A DNA stretch of 64,000 nt from Marinobacter bryozoorum (lineage in GTDB: Bacteria > Pseudomonadota > Gammaproteobacteria > Pseudomonadales > Oleiphilaceae): NCBI RefSeq assembly GCF_023156245.1, contig NZ_JAKZAH010000008.1, positions 52,480-116,479 of the forward strand, given 5' to 3'. Below are positions 52,645 to 61,815 of this stretch, piece by piece. The stretch's first letter is position 1. Every line of letters starts with the position of its first letter. A model generated the notes under the pieces. That model ran no database searches. It worked only from the letters and a program-made list of their open reading frames with translations, and was not told where the DNA came from. Both the position numbers and the translations under genes were made by a program.

Positions 52645-53556
52645 ATGTTACAGAGAACCGATTTTTATCCGACCCGAGATGACTTCGTACCGGATATGTT
52701 TCCCCGCCAGGAGCCGGTCGTTCACAGCGCTGGCGCAACACGGGAGCGTGGTCCCCTGGATCGCGAACAGCTGGATCGTTTTGAAAGGGATGGCTTCCTC
52801 TGGATGGAAGGCTTCTTTCCGGAGACCGCCGTGTCGCCCTTCCTGGAAGAGTTGCGTGATATGGCCAGCCGCAGGGATATTACGGACCTTGAGCAGGTCG
52901 TCATGGACCAGGAGCGGCAGGAGATCCGCTCTGTATTCGCCATGCACGAGCTCTCCGAGGCATTTGATCGCATGACCCGTGACCCCCGCTTGCTGGATAT
53001 GGTCCGGCAAATCCTGGGTTCCGAGGTTTATATTCACCAGTCCCGAATCAACAGCAAGGCCGGATTCTGCGGTAATGGCTTCGAGTGGCACTCGGATTTC
53101 GAGACCTGGCACAGTGAGGACGGCATGCCCGCCATGCGAGCCGTGAGCGCGTCCATCATGCTGACGGAGAACAATGCATTCAATGGACCGCTTATGCTGA
53201 TTCCCGGCTCGCATAACCAGTTCGTACCCTGCGTGGGGCGGACGCCGGATGAAAACTGGGCCAGTTCACTCAAGCATCAACAGGTGGGCCTGCCGTCCCG
53301 GTCAGACATCGAACAACTGGCAGGCACCGACAGTATCCAGGCGCCCACGGGGCCGGCGGGCTCGCTGTTGCTGTTCGAATGCAACACGCTGCACGCGTCC
53401 AATCGCAATATGTCGCCGTGGCCCCGGGCCAACCTGTTCTTCGTCTATAACAGCGTGGAGAACCGGTTGGCACAGCCTTTCGCCGGCACGCCGCCGAGGC
53501 CCTGGTACCTGGCCGAACGGGAGAACACGCAGCCCTTGATTGACAGTCGCCCTTAA
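52645..53556 (+). CDS. ectD: Ectoine hydroxylase (EctD)
   Basis: An iron/2-oxoglutarate dioxygenase that converts the osmolyte ectoine to 5-hydroxyectoine. I chose ATG 52645 (303 residues); GTG 52630 is in frame and also has a nearby purine-rich site. The iron ligands are His149 and Asp151 in FEWHSDFETWHSEDGMPAMRA, and His250 in FECNTLHASNRNMSPWPRANLFFVYNSVEN. VYIHQSRINSKAGFCG and NAFNGPLMLIPGSHNQFVPCVG are further family blocks. No ectABC genes are adjacent: the gene is an orphan. It could be separately controlled, and a dyad box lies upstream. Confidence 0.9.
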   Translation: MLQRTDFYPTRDDFVPDMFPRQEPVVHSAGATRERGPLDREQLDRFERDGFLWMEGFFPETAVSPFLEELRDMASRRDITDLEQVVMDQERQEIRSVFAMHELSEAFDRMTRDPRLLDMVRQILGSEVYIHQSRINSKAGFCGNGFEWHSDFETWHSEDGMPAMRAVSASIMLTENNAFNGPLMLIPGSHNQFVPCVGRTPDENWASSLKHQQVGLPSRSDIEQLAGTDSIQAPTGPAGSLLLFECNTLHASNRNMSPWPRANLFFVYNSVENRLAQPFAGTPPRPWYLAERENTQPLIDSRP

Positions 53557-53639
53557 CGGATTGTTACCGCCGTTATGGCCGGATGCGTTAACCTGAAGGT
53601 TCACCCCGCAGGGGGCGCAACCGGTATCGGAGGACCATA

Positions 53640-54551
53640 ATGACAGACTGGCTGTTGGCAAACCCCCATGCCGGCGACGGCGAGTGCAACGGGGATTTCT
53701 GGAAGTCGCACCTGGCCGAGGTCGGGATAACCGACCTGAGGGTCTGTGACCTTGAGGACCAGCGTTGGGTTGATGCCCTGGCCCCGGGTGACCGCCTGCT
53801 CGCCGCTGGTGGCGATGGCTCGGTGAATGCGGCCGCGAAAATCTGTCTCGATGCCGGGGCAACCCTGGCGGTACTGCCCTCCGGTACCGCCAACGATTTT
53901 TTCCGTAACCTGGGCATCGAGAATATCCCGGATGCCATCTGTGAGGCTGTCGCCGCAGACCGGGCCGAATGGGTCGATATTGCCGAATACGATAACGGCA
54001 TCTTCCTGAACGTCGCCCATGTCGGTCTGGGTACCATGCCTGCCCGTGACGCCAATGCTGACGGTTCATCCAAGAAACTCTTTGGCCAGGTCAGTTATGC
54101 CCTGTCGCTGGTCCGGCGAATTTTTTCCAGGCGGGGATTCCGGGCGGTTATACGTACTGATCAGGCGACGCTTACGGGCCGGTGGCTATCCATCGCCGTG
54201 GCCAACGGTGCCTATTTCGGTGGAGGCAGTGAGGTGCCTAACGCCGGTATCACCAACGGTGCGCTGGTGATCGTGGCCATCCGGCCGGCGTCCATACCCG
54301 GCCTGCTGGCGGCCTTTGTACTGACGCGCCTTCTGGGCCGTCCGCCCAGGGACAATCGTACGGTGGTTGAAGTGCATAGTCCCTGGTGTCGGATCAGCAC
54401 CCGTCAGCCAAAAACGGTAACCGTGGATGGCGACGTCGCGGGGCAGACGCCATTCAATGCGTCCTGCCATCCAGGCAAGCTGCGGGTGATCACGGGGGAG
54501 TTCAGTAACTCGAGTAAGTCTCCGGACGCCACCGCGCAAGTTGCTCACTGA
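53640..54551 (+). CDS. Diacylglycerol kinase-family lipid kinase
   Basis: A 303-residue kinase of the DAGK_cat family (YegS/DgkB type). The motifs are NPHAGDGE at the N-terminus, GDRLLAAGGDGSVNAAAKICLDAGATLAVLPSGTANDFFRNLGI with both the GGDG and the PSGTANDF loops, and NVAHVGLGTMPARDA. The substrate may be diacylglycerol or another lipid. The 3' end overlaps the convergent unknown gene by 50 nt (54502-54551), so the last 16 codons are read on both strands. Confidence 0.9.
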   Translation: MTDWLLANPHAGDGECNGDFWKSHLAEVGITDLRVCDLEDQRWVDALAPGDRLLAAGGDGSVNAAAKICLDAGATLAVLPSGTANDFFRNLGIENIPDAICEAVAADRAEWVDIAEYDNGIFLNVAHVGLGTMPARDANADGSSKKLFGQVSYALSLVRRIFSRRGFRAVIRTDQATLTGRWLSIAVANGAYFGGGSEVPNAGITNGALVIVAIRPASIPGLLAAFVLTRLLGRPPRDNRTVVEVHSPWCRISTRQPKTVTVDGDVAGQTPFNASCHPGKLRVITGEFSNSSKSPDATAQVAH

Positions 54552-55329
54552 CGGACCGGGGGGCTGCATCGATATCGGTTGCCTGGAACTCTGCAGTCAG
54601 TCGATGGTCGCGTAATTCCTGGACCAGCAGGTCGAAATCCTCTTCCAGCTTCGGGCGCAGGTTGGCGCGGGGCTGGTTATCCTTCCGCAGTACCGGCAAG
54701 CCCTCCGCCAGCGCCCCGGCCACTTTCAGCAGCTGCACCTCGCGGGCGCCGTGATGCAACCAGGCGGTTTCACGCAACTGTTTCCAGTCGGCAGGTGCAC
54801 TGTCATGCAGGCGGTAGATAATGCCGGTGTTGGCCAGGGCGTCGACAGGTACCACAAGCACCCTGGCCGCAGGGATCCGCCGCTGGTCAAACAGCGAGCC
54901 GCTGCCGAACCTGGGTTTGACTGTGAGCGCAAGCTCCGGGAACGCGAGGTTCAGTAGCTCCATCTGGGCGAGGAAAAACGCCCCGATACCCGGTTCGATG
55001 AACAGATGGCCATGCAGGGGATGTTGATCCAGGAAGCGGCTGTCGCCGGTATCCCGGTAGCATTGTCGTCCCAGCATGGGAATCATTTCCCTCACCAGAG
55101 CGCTCCGCAGGGCCTGTGGGTGGTCCCTGAGACGCGGACTCAGGTTGATGGCACGAGGGGTGAGGTTGTCGGGGCAGGTGCGCAGCCGCGCCAGGTGCTG
55201 GCCGGTGTTGCCATAGCGCACGCAAAAGCCATTATCCGGGCGCAAAGCGTAGTTGAAATAACGCTCATTACACAGTTCAAACAGTGCGCTGGGGTTATGG
55301 CAGGCGATGGAATCGGCGCCGAAGGGCAT
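54502..55329 (-). CDS. Hypothetical protein, possibly SprT-like remnant
   Basis: A 275-residue protein I cannot place firmly. INLSPRLRDHPQALRSALVREMIPMLGRQ (about 81-109) resembles the segment of SprT-like metalloproteases that ends in HEMxH, but both His are replaced here (REMIP), so zinc peptidase activity is unlikely. A later stretch, KPRFGSGSLFDQRRIPAARVLVVPVDALANTGIIYRLHD, is unassigned. No signal peptide or membrane segments. The 3' end overlaps the lipid kinase gene by 50 nt. Codon use is like its neighbours. Confidence 0.6.
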   Translation of the reverse strand: MPFGADSIACHNPSALFELCNERYFNYALRPDNGFCVRYGNTGQHLARLRTCPDNLTPRAINLSPRLRDHPQALRSALVREMIPMLGRQCYRDTGDSRFLDQHPLHGHLFIEPGIGAFFLAQMELLNLAFPELALTVKPRFGSGSLFDQRRIPAARVLVVPVDALANTGIIYRLHDSAPADWKQLRETAWLHHGAREVQLLKVAGALAEGLPVLRKDNQPRANLRPKLEEDFDLLVQELRDHRLTAEFQATDIDAAPRSVSEQLARWRPETYSSY

Positions 55330-55541
55330 AGCCGGCGTCCTCCGTGTTGAGACTGGCTGCTCCTGAGTATAGTGAAGTGTAGTTAATCTTCAGTGCAGGT
55401 GCCGTAACGGGGCGTAACGCTTTGTGTAAGAAGACGTCGGTCGGGTGTCTGCGGGCGGTCCATCAGGACGTGAGCAGGGAACGGATGGAGTGAGGGTAAC
55501 AGCGCGCCGGGTCTGACAAGTCCCGGCGCGCTGACCTGAAA
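55330..55541. other. 212-nt spacer before the insertion sequence
   Basis: No gene. It holds the upstream region of the minus-strand hypothetical gene and the hairpin at 55500-55533. With the target duplication at 55537-55541 it is the DNA that originally followed the acyl-CoA dehydrogenase gene. Confidence 0.6.
55500..55533 (-). terminator. Displaced terminator hairpin of the acyl-CoA dehydrogenase gene
   Basis: CAGCGCGCCGGG (55500-55511) pairs with CCCGGCGCGCTG (55522-55533) over 12 bp, with a 10-nt loop. Before the IS inserted, this hairpin lay about 10 nt after the dehydrogenase stop; now 1.67 kb separates them. It lacks a strong T-run. Confidence 0.6.
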
Positions 55542-57203
55542 CCTGAATCAGTGACTTCGCTCGCCAATATACCCGTCAAGCCCACCTCTGCGCCAACAAG
55601 AGGCGATAACTGGGTGAGATTCTGACTTTGAGGTCAGGAAGCAAAGAGCGGGAGCAACCGATGGTCCGAGATTGGTTGATAAATAACCAGCATGCAGTGT
55701 TTAGGCAATAGCGGGCTGTCCCGGCAGAGGATTCCGGGAGGATTGTTTTTTGCCAGTGGTTGAGTTGGCCTATCCGGCGGAAGCAAGGCCCCGATAAAGA
55801 TCTCGGTAAACCGCAAAGCCTGGACAGTGCCGACCAAATCTCAGGATCCACTGCCGGCCGCTGTGTACCAGGCGGCAGGCCATAGTCATGATTTCCTGCA
55901 TCACGGTTCTCAGGCGGCGACGCTTGGCCGGGTGGCGAACCGGTGCATCCGGGCCGGTCAGTCGCAGACCCATCCAGCGCAACACGTTGTAACCCATCGT
56001 CGCGAAGGCCATGACCAGGTTGTTGGTGTCGAATTTCCCGGACGGAAGTCGTTCCAGGTCCAGGTCGGTCTTGAACTCGCTGTGGAACTGCTCACTGGTG
56101 GCGTGATCGCTGTACAGCGCCATGATGTGTTGCTCGTCGGCTACTTCGGCCGGCAACGAGGTCACCCAGCCTTCGAGGCTGACTTCCGGTTCGAGATACA
56201 GCTGGCCCTCGGCATCGCAGGTACGAACGGTGACCTTCACGATGCGGCGCAGACCGGGCTCGTCCGGAATCGTTTCTGACAGAACCGCTTCCATTTTGCC
56301 GTCGCGCTCCAGTGACCAGGCTTTCCGGGCCTGGGCCTTGTCTGCCCAGACGAGCGGATCTTCTTTACGAGGGTTCCACTTGATCAGGAAGTCGATCTGG
56401 TCCTGCTCGCGCAGGAAATCGCGATTGGCACGGGCATCGTGTGCGCTGTCCAGGCGCAACAAAATGGGCTTATCCGTCAGTGATCGAGCCCGGGGTAACA
56501 CCCGTTTGAGGGTATCGAGAAATCCCTTGTTGGCGTGCTGGCTGCCAGGGCGCAGCTCGCAACCCAGGCACCAGCCTTCCTGCCCCAGGTAGGCGGCCAG
56601 CGGTGCATAACCGTCGTAGCCCTTGTAGGTGTAGCTGACACCCTCCTTATGAGTCTGGCTGTTGTCCATGGGAAAGACATCCATATCCAGCGCAACGTGG
56701 CCCATCGCCAGAGGTGACACCGGAGCTTCGACGGACTGAAGAAACTCGACGCTGGCATCGTCCAGCAGGGGGGTCAGGCCTTGAGCGTCTTCATCAAATC
56801 GCTGGCGCAACCGGGCCGACGATGGCGATTGCTTGATGCCCAGCGCAGACTTGAAAAATGGGTCCGTTCGAACCGGCTCGGCCGCCTCGAAGTCACTTTT
56901 GCCCAGCGTGATCAGGCCAAGATAGGTCCGGATCAGTTCAATGTTCGGAATACCGTGCCGCTTGACGACGGTGCGGGCGGTTTTGGTGAGCGATGTATGC
57001 CGGTTCAGCCAATGACCGACCAGGGCCAGCCCGCCGTTGGGTGTATAGACTTCGGTTCGGGATTGCTGGAGAGTAAAGGTACGCATGAGCCGAAAGCACT
57101 AACTGGGTGAATGGATGTCAGATGCTATTATATCGCTCTAAGCCTTGTTATTGCAGGCTTTGGGCGTGAGTTCAGCTCGTTGAAGTCACGGATTCAGGTG
57201 AAA
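55537..57203 (-). mobile_element. IS1380-family insertion sequence with 5-bp target duplication
   Basis: The element spans about 55542-57198 (1657 nt). Its ends are inverted repeats: left CCTGAATCAGTGACTTC from 55542 and right, on the other strand, CCTGAATCCGTGACTTC to 57198, with one mismatch. Both ends are flanked by TGAAA (55537-55541 and 57199-57203), the target duplication, so insertion is recent or well preserved. The single transposase gene is intact. 228 nt between the transposase stop and the left end are non-coding. It sits between the acyl-CoA dehydrogenase gene and its terminator. Confidence 0.92.
55770..57086 (-). CDS. IS1380-family transposase
   Basis: A 438-residue DDE transposase. 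The candidate catalytic residues are Asp in GHVALDMDVFPMDNSQTHKEG, Asp in ILLRLDSAHDARANRDFL, and Glu in HATSEQFHSEFKTDLDLERLPSGKF. The pattern ANKGFLDTLKRVLPRA and KFDTNNLVMAFATMGYNVLRWMG are family features. The frame is uninterrupted, so transposition is possible. The start is ATG 57086, near the right end of the element. Confidence 0.93.
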   Translation of the reverse strand: MRTFTLQQSRTEVYTPNGGLALVGHWLNRHTSLTKTARTVVKRHGIPNIELIRTYLGLITLGKSDFEAAEPVRTDPFFKSALGIKQSPSSARLRQRFDEDAQGLTPLLDDASVEFLQSVEAPVSPLAMGHVALDMDVFPMDNSQTHKEGVSYTYKGYDGYAPLAAYLGQEGWCLGCELRPGSQHANKGFLDTLKRVLPRARSLTDKPILLRLDSAHDARANRDFLREQDQIDFLIKWNPRKEDPLVWADKAQARKAWSLERDGKMEAVLSETIPDEPGLRRIVKVTVRTCDAEGQLYLEPEVSLEGWVTSLPAEVADEQHIMALYSDHATSEQFHSEFKTDLDLERLPSGKFDTNNLVMAFATMGYNVLRWMGLRLTGPDAPVRHPAKRRRLRTVMQEIMTMACRLVHSGRQWILRFGRHCPGFAVYRDLYRGLASAG

Positions 57204-57205
57204 GG

Positions 57206-58423
57206 TTACAGGTAAGCTTTCAGCACTTCCTTGGCAATGGCGTTACGGTGAACCTCGTCGGGGCCGTCGGCAGTGCGCAGGTGACGGGCGTACACCCACA
57301 TGTCCGCCAGCGGGAAGTCCTCGGTGTAGCCGCCGGCACCGTGGGCCTGGATAGCCCAGTCGATGACCCTCAGGGCCATGGCCGGCGCGGCCACCTTGAT
57401 CATGGCGATCTGCTGCTTGGCGACCTTGTTGCCCACCAGGTCCATCATCTGGGCGGCCTGCAGTACCATCAGGCGGGTCTGGTCGATGTCGATCCGGCAG
57501 TCGGCAATGCGTTCACGCCAGACGCCCTGGTCGGACAGTTTCTTGTGGAAGGCCTGGCGTGATACCAGCCGCTGACACATGATTTCAAAGGCGCGCTCAG
57601 CCTGGCCGATCACCCGCATGCAGTGGTGAATCCGGCCCGGCCCCAGGCGGCCCTGGGCGATCTCGAATCCACGGCCCTCGCCCAGGATCAGGTTGCTGGC
57701 CGGCACCCGCACGTTTTCGAACAGGATCTCCGGATGGCCCTTGGGAGCATGGTAATAACCATACACCGGCATGTCCCGGACAATGGTAACCCCGGGAGTG
57801 TCTTTCGGCACGATGATCATCGACTGCTGCTTGTGGCGGTCGGCGTTATCCGGATCCGACTTGCCCATCACGATGAAGAACTTGGTTTCTTCGCCACAGC
57901 CACCGGTAATAAACCACTTGCGACCATTAACAACGTACTCGTCACCGTCGCGCTGGATACGGGTTTCGATATTGGTAGCGTCGCTGGAGGCTACGGCAGG
58001 CTCGGTCATGGCAAAGGATGAGCGGATCTTGCCGTCCAGCAGTGGCTGCAGCCAGGTGGCTTTCTGCTCCTCGCTGCCGTAGCGGGCCAGTACTTCCATA
58101 TTGCCGGTGTCCGGTGCGGCGCAGTTGAACACTTCAGACGACCAGAGCACGCGGCCCATGATCTCCGCCAGCGGGGCGTACTCGAGGTTGGTCAGGCCGG
58201 GGCCGTACTCCTCTTCTGGCAGGAACAGGTTCCACAGGCCCTGGGCCCGAGCCTTTTCCTTGAGCTCATCGACGATGGGCACCCTGGCGTAAGCCCGTCC
58301 CCGTTCGTTGTTCTCTTCTTTTTGCTGCTGGTAAAGCGCTTCGTTGGGGTAGATGTGCTCATCCATAAAGTCGGTTAACTGTTTGCGCAGCGACTCGACC
58401 TTGGCGGAATACTGAAAATCCAT
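57206..58423 (-). CDS. Acyl-CoA dehydrogenase
   Basis: An FAD enzyme that introduces a 2,3-double bond in acyl-CoA. The 405 residues have [39 protein letters not shown], the FAD and substrate block, and [24 protein letters not shown] and [43 protein letters not shown] at the C-terminus, as in ACAD10/11-like enzymes. No signal or membrane part. The IS lies 2 nt after its stop and separates it from its terminator hairpin, so transcripts now run into the element. Confidence 0.92.
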   Translation of the reverse strand: MDFQYSAKVESLRKQLTDFMDEHIYPNEALYQQQKEENNERGRAYARVPIVDELKEKARAQGLWNLFLPEEEYGPGLTNLEYAPLAEIMGRVLWSSEVFNCAAPDTGNMEVLARYGSEEQKATWLQPLLDGKIRSSFAMTEPAVASSDATNIETRIQRDGDEYVVNGRKWFITGGCGEETKFFIVMGKSDPDNADRHKQQSMIIVPKDTPGVTIVRDMPVYGYYHAPKGHPEILFENVRVPASNLILGEGRGFEIAQGRLGPGRIHHCMRVIGQAERAFEIMCQRLVSRQAFHKKLSDQGVWRERIADCRIDIDQTRLMVLQAAQMMDLVGNKVAKQQIAMIKVAAPAMALRVIDWAIQAHGAGGYTEDFPLADMWVYARHLRTADGPDEVHRNAIAKEVLKAYL

Positions 58424-58640
58424 AGATGCCTCCAGGCAGTGGACGTGGGTTGTGTATGTGTAGGAGCCACTATGAAACCGGGCGTCGAATCAATCAACTG
58501 AATTGTTCTGATAGCTCTGCATTAGTTATATTTATTTTTCGGGAGAGGTGAAGGTTTTCCCCGCGCGAGGGTGGCAAGTTGGGCCTTTATTCAACCATAC
58601 TGAGAGTACATCAACCCCCTGAACAGACCCGAGGCAAAGC

Positions 58641-59912
58641 ATGACTAACGAAGAACTGCAAAAGCTGAAAGAACGGTACGTGGCCGCCGGTGCTGCCAGC
58701 CCGAACGAACAGTTTGCGGATCACGCCCGCAATGCCGAGCTGTGGGATGCCAACGGTAAACGGATGATCGACTTTGCCGGCGGTATTGGCGTCCTTAATA
58801 TTGGCCACCGTCACCCGAAAGTGGTTGAAGCGGTCAAGGCCCAGCTGGAAAAGTTGATGCACACCTGCCAGACGGTCATGCCCTATGAAGGGTATGTTCG
58901 CGTGGCCGAAAAGCTAAGCCAGGTGGTGCCGGTGCGCGGCCACGCCAAGGTAATGCTGGCCAACTCCGGCGCCGAGGCCCTGGAAAACGCCGTCAAGGTA
59001 GCCCGGGCAGCAACCGGTAAGACCAACGTGATCTGCTTCGATGGTGGCTATCATGGCCGTACCTTTATGACCATGGCAATGAACGGCAAGGTAAACCCCT
59101 ACGCGACGGACTTCGGCCCCATGCCTGGCATGGTTTTCCGGGCACCGTTCCCTGTGCCTTACCATGGCGTATCCGAGGATGAGGCCATTCGTGGCCTGAA
59201 AATGACTCTGAAAACCGATGCCAACCCGAAAGACACCGCGGCGATCGTCCTTGAGCCGGTGCTGGGTGAGGGTGGCTTCTATCCTGCCCCGACGAGCTTC
59301 CTGAAGAAAGTCCGTGAGATCTGTGACGAGCACGGCATACTGATGATCGTTGACGAGGTGCAGAGCGGCTTTGGCCGAACCGGCAAGCTGTTTGCCATTG
59401 AGCATAGTGGCGTCGAGCCGGATATCATGACCATGGCCAAGAGCATGGCTGATGGCATGCCCATCTCTGCCATTGTCGGCACCGACAAGGTGATGGATGC
59501 GTCCGGCCCCAATTCCCTCGGTGGTACCTACACCGGCAGCCCCACTGCCTGCGCCGCAGCCCTGGCGGTGATGGAAGTTTTCGAGGAAGAGGACATTCTC
59601 GGCAAGAGCCAGGCGCTCGGCGATAAGCTGGGCAAGCGGTTTGCCCAATGGCAGGAGAAGTTCGGCCATGTGGACAATGTGCGTAACCTGGGAGCCATGG
59701 CCGCTATCGAGCTGGTGACCGACAAACAGGGCTGCGAACCCCGCGCCGACCTGGCGGCCAAGGTTACGGCCTACGCCAAGGAGCATGGCCTGATCCTGCT
59801 CAGCTGTGGCATGTACGGCAACACTATCCGCTTCCTGATGCCGGTTACCATCGAAGATGAGGTGCTGGAAGAAGGCCTTCAGATCGTTGAGGATGCGCTG
59901 GCGAGTCTCTGA
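58641..59912 (+). CDS. gabT: 4-aminobutyrate aminotransferase
   Basis: A PLP enzyme of class III that moves the amino group of 4-aminobutyrate to 2-oxoglutarate, giving succinic semialdehyde. The 423 residues have the PLP signature LMIVDEVQSGFGRTGKLFAIEHSGVEPDIMTMAKSMADGMPISAIVG with the Schiff-base Lys in MAKSMADG. IDFAGGIGVLNIGHRHPKVVEAVKAQ and GGTYTGSPTACAAALAVMEV are family blocks. It is divergent from the acyl-CoA dehydrogenase gene, with 217 nt between showing no clear site. gabD is not adjacent. A terminator follows. Confidence 0.92.
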   Translation: MTNEELQKLKERYVAAGAASPNEQFADHARNAELWDANGKRMIDFAGGIGVLNIGHRHPKVVEAVKAQLEKLMHTCQTVMPYEGYVRVAEKLSQVVPVRGHAKVMLANSGAEALENAVKVARAATGKTNVICFDGGYHGRTFMTMAMNGKVNPYATDFGPMPGMVFRAPFPVPYHGVSEDEAIRGLKMTLKTDANPKDTAAIVLEPVLGEGGFYPAPTSFLKKVREICDEHGILMIVDEVQSGFGRTGKLFAIEHSGVEPDIMTMAKSMADGMPISAIVGTDKVMDASGPNSLGGTYTGSPTACAAALAVMEVFEEEDILGKSQALGDKLGKRFAQWQEKFGHVDNVRNLGAMAAIELVTDKQGCEPRADLAAKVTAYAKEHGLILLSCGMYGNTIRFLMPVTIEDEVLEEGLQIVEDALASL

Positions 59913-59933
59913 GTCAGCTACCAGCCGTTTCCG

Positions 59934-59970
59934 GGAAGGGGTGCCTGCGGGCGCCCCTTCCTTGCGTTTG
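59934..59970 (+). terminator. Terminator of gabT
   Basis: GGAAGGGGTGCC (59934-59945) pairs with GGCGCCCCTTCC (59950-59961) over 12 bp including one T-G pair, with a TGCG loop, followed by TTGCGTTTG. It lies 22 nt past the gabT stop. Confidence 0.75.
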
Positions 59971-60030
59971 GGCCCCGCCGGACGCAGTGGTATAAAGAAG
60001 TAACTATCGACACAGACTGAGTATTACAAC

Positions 60031-60828
60031 ATGAGTGAAACAGCTGCGGATTCCGTGTTTATTCGCGACGGTGACCTGTTTGTTCCGTCTGAACTGGGTC
60101 GCGGCCCCTGGAGCCCTGACGCCCTCCATGGTGGCGCGCCTGCTGCCCTTTTGGCCGGCTATGCCGAGCAAATGGTGGGTGATCCCGAGCTGCTGCTCGC
60201 CCGTCTGACCATGGAGCTGGTGCGTCCGGTGCCACTGGCGCCACTGGAAGTCACTGCAACCATGGGTCAGGGCCGCTCGGTACGACGTGTGGAACTGACC
60301 CTGTCTCACGGCGATACCGTAGTCGCCCGAGCGATCGCGCTTTTCCTGAAGGGGGAAGACCAGGGTATCGAGCCAAGATTGGAAGGCCACCCATTGTCCG
60401 GGCCGGAGCGTTGTCACGAACCCTTCCTGGTACCGGGTATGGAGCAGGTTACCTCATTTCACTATACGGCCATGGAGGTCCGGATCGCCCACGGACAGAC
60501 CGTGGGACCGGGGCCCGCAGCGGCCTGGTTCCGCCTGAAATATCCGGTGGTCGCTGGCGAAACCGTGTCGTCGGCCATGCGCGCCGTGGCCGCGTCGGAT
60601 TTCGGCAACGGACTGAGCTGGATCCTGCCAATCGAGGAATACACGTTTGTTAACACGGACCTGACGGTGTATCTGAACCGTCATCCACGGAGCGAGTGGG
60701 TGGCGCTGGACAGCCGGATGACGGTAGAACCCAATGGCATTGGCCTGGTACGCTCGGATGTCTACGATGAGCAGGGGCTGATCGGTGTGGCGCAGCAAAA
60801 CCTGTTCGTGAGGGCACGGCAGGGCTGA
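60031..60828 (+). CDS. Acyl-CoA thioesterase family protein (second)
   Basis: A 265-residue thioesterase-like protein with two hot-dog domains: GPWSPDALHGGAPAALLAGYAEQM near the front carries the glycine-rich helix, and LARLTMELVRPVPLAPLEVTATMGQGRSVRRVELTLSHGDTVVARAIALFL the first sheet. The second half ends with SRMTVEPNGIGLVRSDVYDEQGLIGVAQQNLFVRA. It belongs to the same group as 10856-11641 but is not a close duplicate. The start is ATG 60031 and the gene stands alone. The substrate is unknown. Confidence 0.82.
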   Translation: MSETAADSVFIRDGDLFVPSELGRGPWSPDALHGGAPAALLAGYAEQMVGDPELLLARLTMELVRPVPLAPLEVTATMGQGRSVRRVELTLSHGDTVVARAIALFLKGEDQGIEPRLEGHPLSGPERCHEPFLVPGMEQVTSFHYTAMEVRIAHGQTVGPGPAAAWFRLKYPVVAGETVSSAMRAVAASDFGNGLSWILPIEEYTFVNTDLTVYLNRHPRSEWVALDSRMTVEPNGIGLVRSDVYDEQGLIGVAQQNLFVRARQG

Positions 60829-60954
60829 ATTCGCGACATGCCTGCTACCTTTCCCAATCCTGTCCAAACCGTCACTGAAACCGACGCGTTCGGCCTTGTC
60901 CGGTTGCCGGGCGCGTGGCATAAACGGGGCTGACTCTTCTGGCAGGACAGGTAT

Positions 60955-61815
60955 ATGCAAACTTCAGTTGGACCCATTCACGTTTTTAACGTTACACGCG
61001 CACTCAGGGCCTGCATGGTGCTAGTGGTATTGGTCGCTGCCATCGGCAGCCCCGCAGCGTCGGCTTCCTCAGAGGCCGAGGCAGTGGTCCGTCTCTCACC
61101 GCTTGGTACGATTGCGGAACAATCCCGTACCATGATCCGGGCCGGTATCCGCGACGGCCTGGCTGCCACCGGGCAGGTCGATCCGCTAGTGGCTGAAACC
61201 ATCGCAGGTTTTGGTGCCAGCGCCTTTGACAGCCGCCGTATCCAGGCGCGGCTGGTTCGTGACCTGGAGGCTGACCTTGCCGGCACGGAGCTGCAGGCTG
61301 TAAACGACTGGTACGAATCGGACCTGGGACAGCGCCTGTCCCGGGCCGAGTCCGATGCCGCCTTGCCGGCAGCCTGGGAATCCATGTCTTCCGAGGCCGC
61401 GGCCCTTCGCAAGCAGTACGACGGTAGCCATCGCCATGAGCTCTACAACCGTTATGACCAGGCGTTGGATGCCAGTGAACGTGCCGTTGAAACCGCGATG
61501 GCCGTCCAGCTTCAGCTGGCCGAGGCGCTGGCGGCCCTCAGTGCCGGCGATACAACGCAGTCAGTGCAGGCCCAGGTTCGCGCCAACCGCCCGATGATCG
61601 AGCAGCAAATCGGCGAACAGGTTTACCTGGCGTACCTTTATACGTACCAGTCTTTCTCTGACCGGGAGCTGGAGCAGTACCTGGCTTTCCTTGAATCTCC
61701 GGCCGGGCAGGCGTTTACAGAGAGCGCCAGCCGATCCATTCATGCCGCTGTGATGGAGCCGGTTTCGGCCGTGGGTACCCAACTTGTCAGGCTGCTGGGA
61801 CCCGGGGGCGAATGA
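60955..61815 (+). CDS. Periplasmic DUF2059-like protein
   Basis: A 286-residue secreted protein. The signal peptide, LRACMVLVVLVAAIGSPAASA, ends near residue 37. The mature part is helical, with a DUF2059-like C-terminal segment (QIGEQVYLAYLYTYQSFSDRELEQYLAFLESPAGQAFTESASRSIHAAV). The function is unknown. Its stop overlaps the mtgA start by 4 nt (ATGA at 61812-61815), suggesting a link to envelope or peptidoglycan biology. The start is ATG 60955 behind GGACAGGTAT. Confidence 0.78.
   Translation: MQTSVGPIHVFNVTRALRACMVLVVLVAAIGSPAASASSEAEAVVRLSPLGTIAEQSRTMIRAGIRDGLAATGQVDPLVAETIAGFGASAFDSRRIQARLVRDLEADLAGTELQAVNDWYESDLGQRLSRAESDAALPAAWESMSSEAAALRKQYDGSHRHELYNRYDQALDASERAVETAMAVQLQLAEALAALSAGDTTQSVQAQVRANRPMIEQQIGEQVYLAYLYTYQSFSDRELEQYLAFLESPAGQAFTESASRSIHAAVMEPVSAVGTQLVRLLGPGGE

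Noticed and set aside
55607..57110. TAACTGGGTGA direct repeat within the IS as its ends
   Set aside because: The 11-bp direct repeats (55607-55617 and 57100-57110) are internal; the true ends are inverted repeats further out that carry a target duplication.
58914..59786. 290-codon frame antisense to gabT
   Set aside because: Complement of a conserved aminotransferase gene; no start signal and no recognisable domain.
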